Shown here piece after piece: positions 11,698-22,400 of a stretch of 64,000 nucleotides of DNA. Within the stretch, counting starts at the first letter, position 1. Each line of letters starts with the position of its first letter. The translations under genes and the position numbers were made by a program. The stretch lies in assembly GCA_963969595.1 (NCBI GenBank), contig OZ018414.1, forward strand, positions 22,675,660 to 22,739,659, in the 5' to 3' direction. This DNA is from Neckera pumila. Taxonomy: Eukaryota; Streptophyta; Bryopsida; Hypnales; Neckeraceae. The notes under the pieces were generated by a model that saw only the letters and a list, made by a program, of their open reading frames with translations, did no database searches and was not told the DNA's origin.

Positions 11698-12499
11698 CTT
11701 CTAATACTAATCAGCCTCCGGAAAATACTTGGACCCTTTGTGGATCCTTGTATTTTCCAAAGGCTACATCCTTGGCCCTAAAGTAGTAGGGGCTTTGCCA
11801 GGTTCAACTCTTGCCAAGGATAATTTTCTTTAGATAGGAAATATCAACATTTTTTAACCTTAAACACTTGGGAAAAAAATGGGGAAATGAATGATAACAA
11901 ACCTTAAAGCAAAAAAAAATGGGGAATGAATAAAAATCAAAAAGGTAACTTCAGCAAAAAAAAAATGGGAAGAGAATGGAAATCCCCCACCAAAAGAAAT
12001 AACCGGACCCATTTTAGACATTTAGGAAAGTAGATAATTGAAATACAAAATGGCGGCTATTTGCCTAAGTACATTAAGAAATGGAGGACATGAACCGATA
12101 AAATTTGCATTCTTTAGGCCCACTTCCGGATAAAAATAGAAAACCCGAACCACCTCCTAGAAGCTAGGAAATTGTCCGTTTTCTGTATAGAACTCCCCGG
12201 ACTGTGGCCATGTTGCAATCTCTAGCCTGCCAAATGAATGCTGAGCCTTGAAAAATGGGATTTGCTGGGTCTTTGGCCCATTTTAAAGGCGTGTCGGTGG
12301 GGACCTGGAAAGATGGTGAGGCTTTCTTGTCAGAGAACAGACGCTACAAACCCTGTGGTGTGCTCATTTTAGAGAGAACCAATGGAGATGCTCTCAGTAG
12401 CACAAATGCACACACTGGGGTTGAAAATGAAAGGAGCAGGGGCGACCAAGGGAAAATTGGGTGGAGAACTCACAAGAAGAAAATTGTATCCTCATATCA

Positions 12500-13303
12500 G
12501 TTTAACGTCTTCAGCAGTGAAACCCTGATCCAAAGCAGCTTGAACGACTTTGCTCACTTCGTCTTGATCCCGGAACTTCTTGCTGCAGCCACCAATCCCC
12601 ACATCACAATCAATAAACAGCTACAAGCAACCTAACGTAGAGGACACTAAAGCCATTAGGGACCTAATCCGGTCTCCTATTCGATCCTTGTTACGAACAA
12701 CAACACATCTCGGTTGGCCTTCCATTCGCATTCGCACGTTGGGTGTAAATATGACTAAAGACAATGGCATTGGCTCTTCATCTTTATATGGAAATGGTGA
12801 CGTCTACTGTCCCTTTGCACTACCCAAAGTGCTCTCTCCAGTGAATTCTAATGATAGATTTCCCAATGAAAGTAGGTCTCTACATATTAATTACAGTGAC
12901 GGAAAGAGCATCCTCGGTCGTATTCTTGATCCTCCATTCAACAAACCTAATTCCACAAATGATCACCAATAACCACAAACAACCGATCTCCAATTCCAAT
13001 CACGTATACAAAAGCTACAGATTTCAGCATCCATAGGAATGAAAGGATTATCAAATTCGCAACAGGATCCGTTCCCTATAACCTCCCCGACGAGCAAAAA
13101 GGACTGTTACCAGTGCGAGGACGCCCAGAAATTGGCAGCCATCTCGAAACGCAAATTTCTCTGAACAAAAGCATAAACAAAAAACACGCTGCTAACTCTT
13201 TCGTGGCTTTGTCGTCCCAAACTTGAAGCTCCTTCATCCGCAGTTCACCAAGAAACTGGAGTTGGAAACTGCAATCCATCTTGAATTTTGCAGCGATGCT
13301 CAT
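12500..13303 (-). pseudogene. Unrecognised antisense gene or fragment in the array spacer
   Basis: On the minus strand a possible first exon starts at 13303 (MSIAAKFKMDCSFQLQF) with a possible donor near 13190. A last exon at about 12592-12508 reads KKFRDQDEVSKVVQAALDQ then GFTAEDVKLI and a stop, after an acceptor-like GTGGCTGCAG. The last exon recurs at 53800-53910 (DEVSKVTQAALDWGF) with its stop lost, so the stretch is conserved protein-coding sequence travelling with the array. Middle exons are not resolved. I do not recognise the family. It may be a fragment. Confidence 0.35.
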
Positions 13304-13389
13304 GAGATATAAGCCCTAATCACAGAGTTTGAACTTTGAAGGGGTTGAGCTTGGGTTCATGGTTAACCCTTAGCCCTCTAAGGATTGGC

Positions 13390-14075
13390 TGGTCTCCTCG
13401 GAAATCTTCCTTTTCAATACAGTGTGCATCATCTACTTTAAGAAAACTAAAAGCACTCATTCGAGGACAAGCTACTAAAGAAGGTCTCTCTTTTTTGCAC
13501 GAAATTCCAAGGATGAACAATTGCACTTCTATCCTATATGCAAAGATTCTTTGTCATTCATCAGACACTTAGTGTCCGCGGCAGCTTTACAAGGTTAAAG
13601 GCATTAGGAAAAATTTCAGCCCTCCAAAAGGCCGCTAAGGAATTGATTTACGGGACCCCTTTGGTGCAATTTCAGAATGAATAAAAAAAAATTATTTTTT
13701 GGAAAAAAAATATTAAAAAAATAAAATCTGATGTGGCACTACTAGTGCCACATCATCATCCAATATTTAAATATTAAAAAATATTATAAATTAAAAATAT
13801 AAATTTTGATTTTGATTTTTTTCCATAATTGCACTAGGCGGGTGCAGAACTTGCGGTCTTCTGAAGGCTGAAACTTTTCCTAATGACGGGCTAGTGACTA
13901 TGGGAATCATCTTTTTGGTTATAGTGTAAATCATTGGCTTAAAAAAAATGCAAAAAACACTCATTGGAAGTTAAACTACTATAGAAGACCTCCCCTTTTC
14001 ACAACAATCCAAGGATGATTTCCACTTTTGTCCTACTAGAAGAATTCTCCATCATCCATCAGACAAAAAATGTTT
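13390..14075. repeat. Spacer repeat, two units here and one at 43520-43700
   Basis: The block with ATACAGTGTGCATCATCTAC, AAGCACTCATTCGAGGACAA and GAAATTCCAAGGATGAACA (13415-13565) recurs in diverged form at about 13930-14070 and again at about 43530-43690. The MITE at 13602-13885 separates the two local units. No coding function is supported. It marks equivalent spacer positions before copies B and D. Confidence 0.5.
13602..13885. mobile_element. MITE with CATTAGGAAAA ends
   Basis: A 284 bp element with ends CATTAGGAAAAATTTCAGCC and GGCTGAAACTTTTCCTAATG, 20 bp inverted repeats with one mismatch. The centre holds a palindrome at about 13732-13756 (GATGTGGCACTA / TAGTGCCACATC). It is similar in length and left end to the element at 3347-3633. 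It is non-coding. Confidence 0.7.
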
Positions 14076-14095
14076 GCATTGACGTTTAACCCTGT

Positions 14096-14997
14096 AGAGA
14101 TGGGGCCATGACCATTGATTTCAAGCCTCAATTGTCATCACTTTATTTGCTGCCAATTTACAACTAGATATAAATGAAATTTTGTCAAAGATGAAGTCAT
14201 ATGTCTACTACAAGTTATAATAAATTACAAGTTTTTTTGGGAAAATTCAAAATAACTATAAATTTTTTAAGAAAAAAATGAAGAAAATTTATATCAAATA
14301 CAAAATATATTCAAAAAATATAAATTTTCACCATAGATGTATATTATAATGGAGATCATCATGGTATAAACTAAAGTCATCATATCACTTGTAAATTAAA
14401 AAGTCAACAAACCATGGTTATAGGCCCAAAGTTCATATTGCTATAAAATATTGAAATATATGAATTTTTCAAAATTTCCAATTGGAGTAAAAACCACACT
14501 TGGTGACTTCATTTCATTAATTAGAATAAAAATCAAAAAAACCCATTCTTATGGTTGAAATTCACATCAAGAAAAAATAGCAAGAAGTGGCCCACATACA
14601 CTACAAGGGTGATCCATAGATTGAGCATCTTCTTCTTTAGAAAACTCAACAAGATCACAATGAGGGACTTTGCAATACTATTCACGGAAATGTACTCCAG
14701 TACCTTCCAAATAAATAAATGGATGAAAAAATATTTTTCCATCTTATAGTGCCAAGTGAAGTCATCCATTAGACCATTGTAGTCCGCAGCATCCTTACAG
14801 GATTAAAGGTAAAGCAAATAAAATAGAGAACCAAATACCGCGAGCTCCTTTTCCCGTGGGGTTCTTCACCTTTTTACTACAAGATCCTACGGTTACATGT
14901 GTCAAATTTGGTAAGAAAAAAATTTAGTACTTGTTCTAAAAATGGCAGTTTTTGAGCATTTTTGGTGAAAACATAGTCATGGAACTTTAGGGGTTAA
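14096..14997. mobile_element. TTAA-flanked TIR element, subfamily II
   Basis: Begins TTAACCCTGTAG and ends ACTTTAGGGGTTAA, about 902 bp. The last 120 bp (AAGATCCTACGGTTACATGT, AAACATAGTCATGGAACTTT) is nearly the same as in the elements ending at 35109 and 57462 and, inverted, in the one starting at 58828. It is AT-rich and I recognise no transposase; the ORFs at 14533-14769 are short and unconserved. Confidence 0.6.
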
Positions 14998-15079
14998 GGT
15001 GTAGTTACCTTATGGTCACACAAACAGAAATCTCAAGTTCAAGTTTGAACACAGTAAGCTTAGCACCAATATAACTTAC

Positions 15080-15754
15080 CTCTTACGCACACGCAGCCTG
15101 GAGTGCACAGGCCCAGCCTGCTGCGGGGTGGCTGAGTAGTTGGTCATTAAATACAAAACTGACGGCTTTAAATACGAGGCTGAACTTTACATCCGTTACA
15201 AGCGTGGGAGGAAATATAAAAAGTCCCACCCCACCTTGAAAGACTCGCAGCATGCACTGTACTGTATTCGGCAAATCCAAAGGTCACTTGGGTACAGTTC
15301 TCCCCCCGACTAAGTTATTGTCCAAATCGATCTGTCTGTGTCGACAATTTCTTGGAGATGCTTCTTCCTACTTGGGATCGATTTTCCATAGCCGCACTTG
15401 CTCCATTCCTGTGCCAAAGCATGCTGATGAGTCCATTGAAGAAAGTGCGCCAGAAAGATTGCTTAGGCTCACCCTACCAAAGTGACAACATGTACACCGA
15501 CATACAGTAGCTAGTGTGCTGCCGATTTCCCGTTCTCTTCATTTAGAAACTCCAGTGTTAAACCATAGAGAGTTCATTGAGTAGTGTTGCTAGCTTACAA
15601 ATGACACAGATCAAGCCAACCTGGTCTAATTTGTGTCTTCTACTGCAATGAATTTGTAGTGAAATAAAAAACATGGCTGCAGTATATCTTGGATTTAAAT
15701 AGGCGATACTTTAGTAGAAACTGTTGTGAGCCTGAGGGTGGTGATACTACACAA
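15080..15754 (+). promoter_or_regulatory. Conserved upstream region of copy B
   Basis: About 670 bp alignable to the regions before copies C, D and E: a block near 15330-15450 (CTTCTTCCTACTTGGGATCG, CTTGCTCCATTC, AGCATGCTGATGAG), then TAGAGAGTTCA, TTTGTGTCTTCTACTGC, and the leader TTGTGAGCCTGAGGGTGGTG directly before the ATG. Its conservation next to a broken gene shows that it duplicated together with the gene. It probably holds the promoter and 5' UTR. I do not identify a TATA box with confidence. Confidence 0.55.
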
Positions 15755-17597
15755 ATGGATTTGTCCATTAGATTCCGCATTCTGGTTCTGTTGGGCCTGG
15801 TTCTGGGAGGGAGTGCTCAAGTATCGCTCAACGCGGATGATCTTCTCAACCAACAAGAAGCCAGCCTTCTAGAGCTTGTGAACCAAGTGCGAGCTAATGA
15901 TCTAAATTCTTGTGGTATGAATGTTCGTTCCACCCAAACATTGTTGTCTTTTGATCTCACGACGATTTCTTTTTTGCTAGTACTGAGGATTTCGTTGACT
16001 GCAAAGAAGTCATCCTTTCGTTTGTGCAAATTGTAGATTTATTGAGTACTTGCAATGCTGAGCCCACCTGTAGCCGGCTCTCATGCCCCCTGACGCATGC
16101 CAATTCTACCGGAATTTCGTTAAAATGGCGGTATTCCCAGTGCCATATTTTCCTTGTGCCATATTCCTTATGCCATTTTTTCAGACCGGCCGCTCTGAAC
16201 ATCTAGAACTGGTATAGATTCCAGACATCTAAGACTGTTGTAGATTTCAAACATCTAGGAACCATATAGATTTTAGACCGACCGTTCTACAAAATCTAAG
16301 ATAGGTGATGTAGATTTCAGAAAGTACCACTGATATAGATTTCAGAACAGCCGTTCTGAACTGGAATAACGTGCCATTGTAATGGAATGCCGCCATTTTA
16401 ACGAAATTCACCATCTATGCACACGGTACACCCTGCAGTTCAATTTCTCGGTTGCAAGGCTGTGCATCCAACAGGATGTACAGTGTGCTGCACCATGCAT
16501 TCCCCGGCCTAGGTGAAAGAAAATTTAATTCCTCTTGTAAAGAGCTCTGGTTCGCTTTATGCGCACTATATCATCATAGTCATCAATAGTTGCATTAGAA
16601 GAGAGTATATCATATGACCGACTTCGACTCTTTTGGCAAGCGGAAACAACTTTGTGCAGTGGATGTGCGGTGAATGGGAAACGCATGTCTTTAATATGAT
16701 TTAGATCCTCACCACTGAACTCATCATAAACTACAAGGTATATGTTACTTTTTGAACCATTTCTCTTGACTCCGTCATTTGTCTTGAAATCAGTTGACAC
16801 AAGTAAAAATTTGCTAAGCCGCTTAAGAACATGGGGTTGGTGCAGTCAATGGCATATTTAATATATTTTTTGTGATTTGCAATCTTGATGACAGTATGCC
16901 AGGAGTGAAAGCTGAGATGATCAACTCTGCTACTCCAAGTCAACTTCAAGAAATTTGTGCTCAGAGGAACTTGGACAGTTTCTTCCAGAAACATTCGAAC
17001 AACACCAACCTCTTTTCGTTGTATTTCGGCTCAGTTGATGGCACTTGTAGATTCTTTCCAGGAATGGTAATAATTGTAGCAGTGTTGAAAAAAAGTTCAA
17101 AGTGCTGCTGATATAGGGTATTTCGCAATAGATTGAAACAAAGGCTTTAGCGATGCCAGTGTCGTAGATGATTGATTCTTCAAGTTTTCAGTATACAAGA
17201 GCACTCGTATTCCGCATTAATGGACAAATTGCACAATATTATTTGCAGGAGGAATCAGACTGTGGCAGCTACGATCCTCGTAAAAGATTGTGGTAAGCCA
17301 ATTTTTTTTAATCCACACCGAGTCAGACTTGCATGATCATCAACATCTTTAAAATTGTTCACAAACTAGAGATTCCATACGACACAATTGTCACAATTTC
17401 TGTCAGAATCGCGGCATTGATTGTGTTTTTCACAGGTACCTTACATCAACGACAAACGTAAAGAAGGCTGTCATGGTACTGATTGATAGTGGGTCTTCAA
17501 TGACCGAGATTATCCGGTCCACAAAGAGTGATAGTCACTTGGCAACAGCCTTCAGAATCACCGAGTCTTTCTTGGGTACTACCACCAAAGACGACTA
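15755..17597 (+). pseudogene. Copy B: truncated VWA-Cache gene
   Basis: Exon 1 is 15755-15914 (signal peptide, MDLSIRFRILVLLGLVLGGS). Exon 2 starts at 16007 but is cut at about 16110 by a MITE, losing its Cys-rich second half and part of intron 2. Exon 3 is 16895-17066, exon 4 is 17249-17292 (EESDCGSYDPRKRLW), and exon 5 starts at 17436 with the VWA loop VLIDSGSSM. Exon 5 ends at about 17597, where a TTAA-element fragment begins and a TAA stop follows at once. Exons 6-9 are absent. It cannot make the full protein. The remaining exons are well preserved, so the damage looks fairly recent. Confidence 0.85.
16111..16412. mobile_element. MITE with TTAAAATGGCGG ends, copy 1 (inside exon 2 of copy B)
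   Basis: About 302 bp. The left end GGAATTTCGTTAAAATGGCG and the right end CGCCATTTTAACGAAATTC are inverted repeats. The interior repeats a degenerate unit CATCTAG-(A/G)-ACTGTTGTAGATTTCAGA. A second copy is at 17930-18261. Exon 2 and intron 2 sequence next to it is deleted relative to copies C and D, so insertion and deletion may be linked. The target duplication is not readable because of that deletion. Confidence 0.7.
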
Positions 17598-17911
17598 AAT
17601 CTACTCTAACAACTTTCTTAAATGAATTTTGAATGTGATTTTTTCTCCAAGATCTAGTGTATTTGAGGCTCATTTCCAAGAGCTCTCAACACTAAGGAAG
17701 TCAGGATTGCAATGGGTACCCTTGTACCAAAACTTGAATAGAAAAATCATTATCATTTATTTTCAAGATTGGATTTTTGGTGCTAGAATTAGACTTCAAG
17801 AAGAAATTTGTAAAAATATAAACTACTAAAAATAGCAACTTGGTTAGGTTTTATTTAACTTCAAAGTTTTGCAAACACCAGATTTGGTTGCCTTGGGCAT
17901 TTACGGGTTAA
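17598..17911. mobile_element. TTAA-family element, 5'-truncated fragment
   Basis: Matches 4078-4393 (right half of the element in copy A), including the shared block AAGAGCTCTCAACACTA and the end GCCTTGGGCATTTACGGGTTAA. It abuts exon 5 of copy B with no left inverted repeat. A deletion between an element and the gene, rather than a clean insertion, made the junction. Confidence 0.7.
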
Positions 17912-17929
17912 GGATGATTTAATGTCCAT

Positions 17930-18261
17930 ATGGCCAATTTCATTAAAATGGCGGTATTTTTAGTGCCATATTTTCCTTGTGCCAAATTCCTTGTGCCATT
18001 TTTTCAGACCGCCCGCTCTAAACATCTAGAATGGGTATAGGTTCCAAACATCTAAGATTGTTGTAGATTTCAAACATCTAGGAATTATATAAATTTCAAA
18101 CCGACCATTCTAAAAAAGCTAGGATTGATATAGATTTAAGACATCTAGGACTAGTGTAGATTTTTAGAATGTACGACGATTGTAGATTTCAGAATGGCCG
18201 TTCTGAACTAAAATAACATGCCATTGTAATGGAATGCCGCCATTTTAACAAAGTTGACCAT
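17930..18261. mobile_element. MITE with TTAAAATGGCGG ends, copy 2
   Basis: About 332 bp, ends ATGGCCAATTTCATTAAAAT and GCCATTTTAACAAAGTTGAC, with the same interior units (ACATCTAGAATGGGTATAG) as copy 1 at 16111-16412. CCAT stands on both sides (17926-17929 and 18262-18265), a possible short target duplication. It is non-coding. Confidence 0.65.
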
Positions 18262-18739
18262 CCATCTAGGAACAAAAGTTAGGTACAAGTTATGCTATTG
18301 GCTGTTTCTACCTTACACTCAGAGTTCACACAAATTTAACACCTCAAATTTAAGCTTCAAACAAACAAACAAAACTTGTAAATGCTCTCAACACTCCTAA
18401 GTATGCTTACAAAACCCTAAACCTCACTCTCATGCAAACAATAAAACTCAAATGGGTGGTGATCAGGGCTTTTTTTTTTGGCTTTTTGGTGCCAAATTGC
18501 ACCAAAAAAAAAATCTGGCTAAAAAAGGTTATAAAAAATGCCCCCAAATTTGGATGAAATCGCCAAACAACTTTGAAATAACAAAAAATATTACATGAAA
18601 TCACCTAATTGTGGATGAAAATCATACTATACATCCAATAAGTGGATGAATGTTGCAATTTGGAGCACCACTGTAACATTTTATATCGCCACTATGGCAC
18701 TTCTTTAAAAATGAAAAAAAAAGGCCCTGGTGGTGATTA
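18262..18739. other. Spacer, no gene
   Basis: No coding sequence seen. It contains a small A/T-tract hairpin at about 18470-18520 (GGTGCCAAATTGCACC flanked by T and A runs); a related phrase (TTTGGTGCCAAACTTCACC) occurs near 53424. Its origin relative to the array unit is unclear. Confidence 0.4.
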
Positions 18740-19453
18740 TACACTTCTCTCCACAGTGCATGATCCAGGCCGAATGAGCCACTGCAACTGCCACCAAGAG
18801 TACCGTATATGGCCACATAGACAGAAGTCTCAAGTAGTCAAGTTCAAACACAGTCGTACCAACTTACTGCTGCGGGGTGGTTGTAAAGGCCGGAAGAGCG
18901 GGCGGCCCCAAAAAAAATGCGGGCGGGGGTTGAAATTTCCTCCTGCCGGGCTGGCAGGCAAAACCTCCAAACGCCCTGAGACATCGTGCCGACTGCCGGG
19001 GTCCCTCTCAGTTTTCCCCCAGTTTGTTGGCTCAAGAATGTCTCCGATGTTTCCTTGGTGATGCTCCTTCCTGCTTTGGATCCATTTTCCTTTGTCGCAC
19101 TTGGTTCATTCCTTTGCCAAAACATGCTGATGAGTTCATTGAAGAGAGAGCTTCACAAACTTGCTTGGATGGGCTTACCCGACTAAAGTGACAGCATGTC
19201 TACCGACAGGATTTGCCAAAGTTCCCGTTTTCAAGCAGGAACACCAGTGTATCTTACGCTTTAAACCATAGAGAGTTCAATGAGTGGGGTTGCTTACAAT
19301 TGACACAGATTATCAAGCCAGCCTGGAATCTGACCCAGTTTGTGTCCTCTGGGCTTGTAGTGAAATCTAAAACTTGGCCGCAGCATATCTAGAATTTCTT
19401 CGATCTCTTTAGAACAGACTGTTGTGAGCCTGAGGGTGGTGATACTATACGAA
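18740..19453 (+). promoter_or_regulatory. Upstream region of copy C, the intact gene
   Basis: Aligns with the regions before B, D and E from about 19040 on: CTTCCTGCTTTGGATCC, TGCCAAAACATGCTGATGAG, TAGAGAGTTCAATGAGTGGG, GACCCAGTTTGTGTCCTCTG, then the leader GTTGTGAGCCTGAGGGTGGT ending 12 bp before the ATG. The 18860-19010 part is locally GC-rich. A short upstream ATG in frame (19424) precedes the chosen start at 19454. The latter is preferred because copies B and D start at the same Met and it opens a signal peptide. Confidence 0.55.
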
Positions 19454-22400
19454 ATGGACTTGTCCATTCGCTTTCTCATTCTGGTTCTGTTGGGCCTGGT
19501 TCTGGGCGGGAGTGCTCAAGTATCGCTCAACGCGGATGATCTTCTCAACCAACTAGAAGCCAACCTTCGAGAACTTGTGAAGCAAGTGCAAGCTAATGCT
19601 TTCAATTCTTGTGGTATGAATGTTCCACCCAAACATTGTTGTCTGTCCAACTTAGGGCGAACTCTTTTGTGCTAGTATTGTGGATTTCAGTGACTGCAAA
19701 GATGTCATCCTTTCGTCTGTGCAAATTGCAGATTTATTGAGTACTTGTAATGCTGAGTCCACCTGTAGCCGGCTCGCATGCCCCCAGACGAATGCCAGTA
19801 GTGCCGGCTACGAATGCCAAGGAGTTCTCCAGAACACCAATTGTAAAGACAACTGCCCGTGGAGAAACTACGAATTCTCAAGAAGCTTTCTAAGGTCTGT
19901 CGGAAAATTGGTTATTACCCTGAATCTTGAATCTGGGTTTAATTGAAAAGCTTAGTGAGGAGATCCACTGAGTGTAAAGTAGATATGCCATTGATTGCAC
20001 CATTCCCCAGTAGTGTGGGGTAAAATCCTACCTAGTATGAGGGGAACACTGCAAAGTGCACTGTACGCGGTGCACCCTGCAGTTCGACTTGTCGGTTTCA
20101 GTGCCGTCATCCAACGGGCTGCATCGTGTAATGTACCGTGTATTCCCCAGGCTAGGTGCAATAAAATTTGTTTGTCTTGTAAAGGAAGCTGGTTCGCTTT
20201 ATGCGCACAATATAATCATAGTCATCAATCATTGCGGCACAAGAAAGTATAATCATATGACCAACTTCGACTCTTTTGGCAAGCTAATAATCACTTCGTG
20301 CAGTGGATGTGTGGTAAATGGAAAACACTTGTCTTTAATTTGATTTAGATACTCGCCACTAAGTTCATCATAAGCTACACGGTGTATATTAATTTTGAAC
20401 CATTTCTCTCGACTTCATTATTTGTCTTGAAATCAGTTGACACAATTAATATTTGCTAAGCCATTTAAGACAATTGGGTTTGGTGCAGTCAATGGCATGT
20501 TTAATCTAATTATTGTGATTTGCAATCTGGATGACAGAGTGCCAGGAGTCTACACTGCAACCGACAGTATAACTCCGAGACAACTTCAAGGAATTTGTGC
20601 TCAGAGGAACTTGGACAGTTTCTTCCAGAAACATTCGAACAACACCAACTTCTTTTCACTGTATTTCGGCTCAGTTGATGGCACTTTTAGATTCTTTCCA
20701 GGAATGGTAATAATTGTAGCAATCTTGAAAAAAGTTCAAAGTGCTGCTAATATATGGTATTTCGCAATAGATTAAATTAAAGGCTTCAGCGATGGTGTCG
20801 TAGATGATTGATTCTATTAATTTTCAGTATATAAGAACACTTGTATTCCGCATTAATGGACAAATTGCACAATATTATTTGCAGGATGAATCAGACTGTG
20901 GCAGCTACGATCCTCGTAAGAGATTGTGGTAAGCCAATTTTTTTTAATCCATACCGCGTCAGACTTGCATGATCATCAACATCTCTGAAATTGTTCACAA
21001 ACTAGAGGTTCCATACGACACAATTGTCACAATTTCTGTCAGAATCGTGGCATTGATTGTGTTTTTCACAGGTACCTTACATCAACGACAAACGTGAAGA
21101 AGGTTGTAATGGTATTGATTGACAGTGGGTCTTCAATGGCCGAGATTATCCCGTCCACAAGGAGTGATAGCAACTTGGCAACAGCCTTCAAAATCACAGA
21201 GTCGTTCTTGAATACGACCACCCAAGCCGACTATGTGAACATCTTCACGTTTGATGACGCAAAAGTGGAGCCCTTCTCTGCTCAACCAGTAAGTCATAAT
21301 ATCCTTGAAATCCTCCAGGTCAATTTTTTTTTCTGCTATATAGAGAATGCAAGTCTTGTGGCAGTTGAAGAGAGCAAGAAAACATGAATTCAATGGTTTA
21401 TCTATGTATTGCCTCTGTAGACTGGATTGCAGGCTCATGAATCTTATGGTCTCGTACAGTTACAATGCAGAATGTCGTGGGTTTGGTCAGCGGAAAAAAT
21501 TGAAAGGAATTTGCTTTATTTGAGTTGGAACTCAAGTTGGGCTTCTTATTACACTGATTTCTGCAGGTGCAGGTGACTGACACTTCCACGCACCCTGACT
21601 TTGGAATTTTCACCGAAACGCTTTCCTCACCAAATAAAAGCTCTGTTCCCCCTGGCAACATTACGGACGCAATTAGCAAAGTAATCACATCGTCTGCAGG
21701 CTTTGGTAGCACAGAGATCCCCAGCGAATATCTGAAGGTCTGCACTTCTCTACCCCTACTCAGTCAACCCAAAGTCCCCCCTCATTTCATTATCGGCTAA
21801 TTAGCGATGTTTTAATTGACTGATGAGGTTAATACTTAAGGTTAGTGGCATTGTTTCACTACCATTTCAATGTTTGTAAATAAATTTTTGTACTCATCTA
21901 AGTTACGTTTTTTAATATTCTAGTAAGGTACTTAAATATCCTAAAACAATGTTCTTTTGATATTAATCCACCAATCAATTGAAGCACCACTGAAACAATT
22001 GTGGTTAGCAGGGAATTTTGTGGTAGTCACCATGCACTGCTGTAAACCTTTGAAAGGCACAATGAAACACAAACCATGCATGTTTGAAACTTCATCGCTT
22101 CTCATCCAACCTTGGCTGAAATATATGTCCACTTAACTGGCAGAATTTCACTTTGAAGTCTCTCTACTCCACGTGAAAATTTTGACATAATCGGTTCGCT
22201 TGAGTAGGAACGGGTTCAGCATTCTCCAACCTGCCATGATGGTAAACTGAAGTCCAGAAGGACAAAGATTTCACGATGTTAATCTAACCAATTCGTTTGC
22301 TAACACGGAAGAAAAACATAACGCAAATAGGGCTGAAGCTTAAATACTTTCATAGTCAGTGACGAGCATAGCAAATGTTGGTCACAAAGTAAATGAAAGT

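Larger units (their letters stand above)
7413..12393. mobile_element. Large TIR element (GAGCATCTCCAT ends) carrying a hAT-like cargo gene
   Basis: The left end reads GAGCATCTCCATCGG and the right end CCAATGGAGATGCTC, 15 bp inverted repeats with one mismatch. TCA flanks both sides (7410-7412 and 12394-12396). The paralogous spacer near 53680-53720 runs through the site without the element: left-flank-like sequence with GATCAATT and then ACAAATGCACACACTGG, which is what follows 12396. A 3 bp duplication suggests PIF/Harbinger or CACTA mobilisation, whereas the cargo gene at 9518-11697 is hAT-like. The regions at 7413-8240 and 11700-12393 hold no recognisable gene. Confidence 0.6.
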
